The translations under genes were made by a program, and so were the position numbers. Shown here piece by piece: positions 63,075-64,000 of a stretch of 64,000 nt of DNA; the first letter of the stretch is position 1; the number at the start of each line of letters is the position of its first letter. The stretch is from Dysgonomonas sp. HDW5A. GTDB taxonomy: Bacteria; Bacteroidota; Bacteroidia; Bacteroidales; Dysgonomonadaceae. The notes below the pieces were generated by a model that was given only the letters and a program-made list of their open reading frames with translations, searched no databases and was not told the origin of the DNA. Location of the stretch: NCBI RefSeq assembly GCF_011299555.1, contig NZ_CP049857.1, positions 1,054,001 to 1,118,000 of the forward strand, written 5' to 3'.

Positions 63075-63818
63075 CTACTTTTCTAACAATTTCAAAGTAT
63101 GTTCTATCAAATCAGTTCCACCCATATTCCCATGCCCGGGAATGACTGTTTTGACTTTAGGAAACCTTTTTGCTATTTTCGTTATTGTTATTGGCCACGC
63201 TTTAATATCTGCATCTGCAATATTTCCTAAACTTTTGGAATTTATATCTTTGAGAACATCTCCTGCGAATAGAATATCTTCAGTAGGTAACCATACTTCA
63301 ATAACATCTATTGTATGGGCTCCCCCGAAATAATAACATTCTACAGGAATATTTTGAAAATTAATCGAAAGAGAATCTGTAAAGCTATACTGAGGCACGG
63401 ATAAGTTTTTCTCCTTAGCAATATTAATAGTGGCTTGACTGGCATAAGATTTTACATCTTGGCTGTGCAAATATCCTAATCCTCCCATACAGTCTTCGTG
63501 CCAATGAGTGGGAATAATTGCTGTTATTGTCGCATTCAGAGAATCATTTATCCAAGAGGTTAATTCTTCTGTTTGCTTATCATCCCAAGGTGTGTCAATC
63601 ATCAAAGCTTTTCCATCTTTAACCAATAATAATCCATTAGCTCCGACCTTACCCCAAGATTTTGTTTGCACGTATGATGTATGCAGATATACATTTTCTG
63701 ATAACTTAATGAGATCAATTTCATCAGAGACTCTTATGGTATCATGCTTACCTTGCCCTAAAATAGGGAGAGCCAGAAATTGTAGTATTACGATAACTTT
63801 TAAAATTCTTGCTTTCAT
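63075..63818 (-). CDS. Exported class-B1-like metallo-beta-lactamase with Cys-to-Asp zinc ligand
   Basis: The 247-residue exported protein (signal ends LALPILGQ) has the B1 metallo-beta-lactamase layout. Zn1 ligands are His 105 and His 107 in PTHWHEDCMGGLG with His 168 in GGAHTIDV. Zn2 ligands would be Asp 109 and His 229 in VIPGHGNMGGTDLIEH. The C-terminal third (SLGNIADADIKAWPITI) is like CcrA/CfiA of Bacteroides. The third Zn2 ligand, Cys in B1 enzymes (GGC), is here Asp 187 in ILFAGDVLKD, as in the wider MBL fold. It may hydrolyse beta-lactams less well, or another lactone or amide. It is transcribed alone. Confidence 0.86.
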   Translation of the reverse strand: MKARILKVIVILQFLALPILGQGKHDTIRVSDEIDLIKLSENVYLHTSYVQTKSWGKVGANGLLLVKDGKALMIDTPWDDKQTEELTSWINDSLNATITAIIPTHWHEDCMGGLGYLHSQDVKSYASQATINIAKEKNLSVPQYSFTDSLSINFQNIPVECYYFGGAHTIDVIEVWLPTEDILFAGDVLKDINSKSLGNIADADIKAWPITITKIAKRFPKVKTVIPGHGNMGGTDLIEHTLKLLEK

Positions 63819-63974
63819 CTACTTTTTGTAATAAATCACTCCGGCTCCCTATACTCTACGATTTTACCCCTCACAAATGTGCCAAGTAATATCCCGAAAC
63901 AAGACCGAATTGTTACATGAATCGATTTGGCGAGTAAAGCCGCTATTTAGAAAAGACATTAATTCCTTAAAACA

Positions 63975-64000
63975 TTACTCACTCAGATATTTTTCGTATG
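63975..64000 (-). CDS. Possible C-terminus of a gene continuing beyond the window
   Basis: A minus-strand frame entering from the right edge ends YEKYLSE with a stop at 63975-63977. Only seven residues are visible, so this is a possibility only. The sequence 63819-63974 shows no gene. Confidence 0.2.

Noticed and set aside
1-64000. CRISPR array, rRNA, tRNA, prophage or integrative element
   Set aside because: No regularly spaced repeats, no recognisable tRNA cloverleaf or rRNA motifs, and no integrase, capsid or relaxase-like proteins were found by reading.

Overview
This is an AT-rich chromosomal segment of a Bacteroidetes bacterium, most likely a Bacteroidales member of the Dysgonomonas/Parabacteroides type. 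Evidence: many TAnnTTTG promoter elements (the Bacteroidetes -7 box) and no Shine-Dalgarno signals; a SusC/SusD pair; a hybrid two-component regulator carried on one polypeptide; FimB/Mfa2-like lipoproteins; a Bacteroidetes-type cluster of PpiC/SurA foldases with an OstA-like protein and mutL. The genus is an inference. I see no rRNA, tRNA, CRISPR array, phage or intact insertion sequence.

Layout. 1-4.8 kb: envelope housekeeping (end of a probable ftsH, cdsA, an OprP-type porin, mtgA, a MATE exporter). 5.0-13.3 kb: outer-membrane biogenesis cluster (double-parvulin PPIase, SurA-like lipoprotein, SurA, OstA-like protein) followed by mutL. 13.4-15.6 kb: two tandem FimB/Mfa2-like lipoproteins. 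15.6-20.6 kb: an exported isochorismatase-fold hydrolase coupled to pncB, an rlmD-type rRNA methyltransferase, a POT-like transporter. 20.9-24.2 kb: PorT-like barrel, LysM/periplasmic-binding protein, plsC. 24.3-24.8 kb: a non-coding element with long terminal inverted repeats. 24.9-31.2 kb: LicD protein, SGNH hydrolase, two DUF3857/transglutaminase-like exported proteins (one lacking the catalytic Cys), a small membrane protein. 31.2-35.0 kb: a MerR-controlled locus (NTF2-like protein, SDR, quinol monooxygenase-like protein) and a nitroreductase/EamA pair.

35.0-60.5 kb is a polysaccharide utilization locus in two convergent arms. The plus arm starts from a divergent HTCS regulator and encodes GH2, GH105, DUF2264 (GH154-type), a decayed SusD fragment, GH43 and a BNR-4 beta-propeller (GH145-like). 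The minus arm encodes SusC, SusD, a lipoprotein, a GH2 with a malectin-like C-terminus, and an alginate-lyase/GH88 fusion. A sugar nucleotidyltransferase lies where the arms meet. The enzyme mix suggests a glucuronate-decorated galactan such as arabinogalactan-protein side chains; the substrate is inferred.

60.7-64 kb: DUF1801 and GyrI-like proteins, a YafY/WYL regulator, a GNAT acetyltransferase, and an exported class-B1-like metallo-beta-lactamase in which the usual zinc-binding Cys is Asp.

The most striking feature beyond the genes is a dispersed palindrome, AGGTC-N3-GACCT. It has nine perfect and at least six one-mismatch copies, almost all 8-90 nt before start codons of unrelated genes, and it usually follows an AATAAAAA tract when read in the gene direction.
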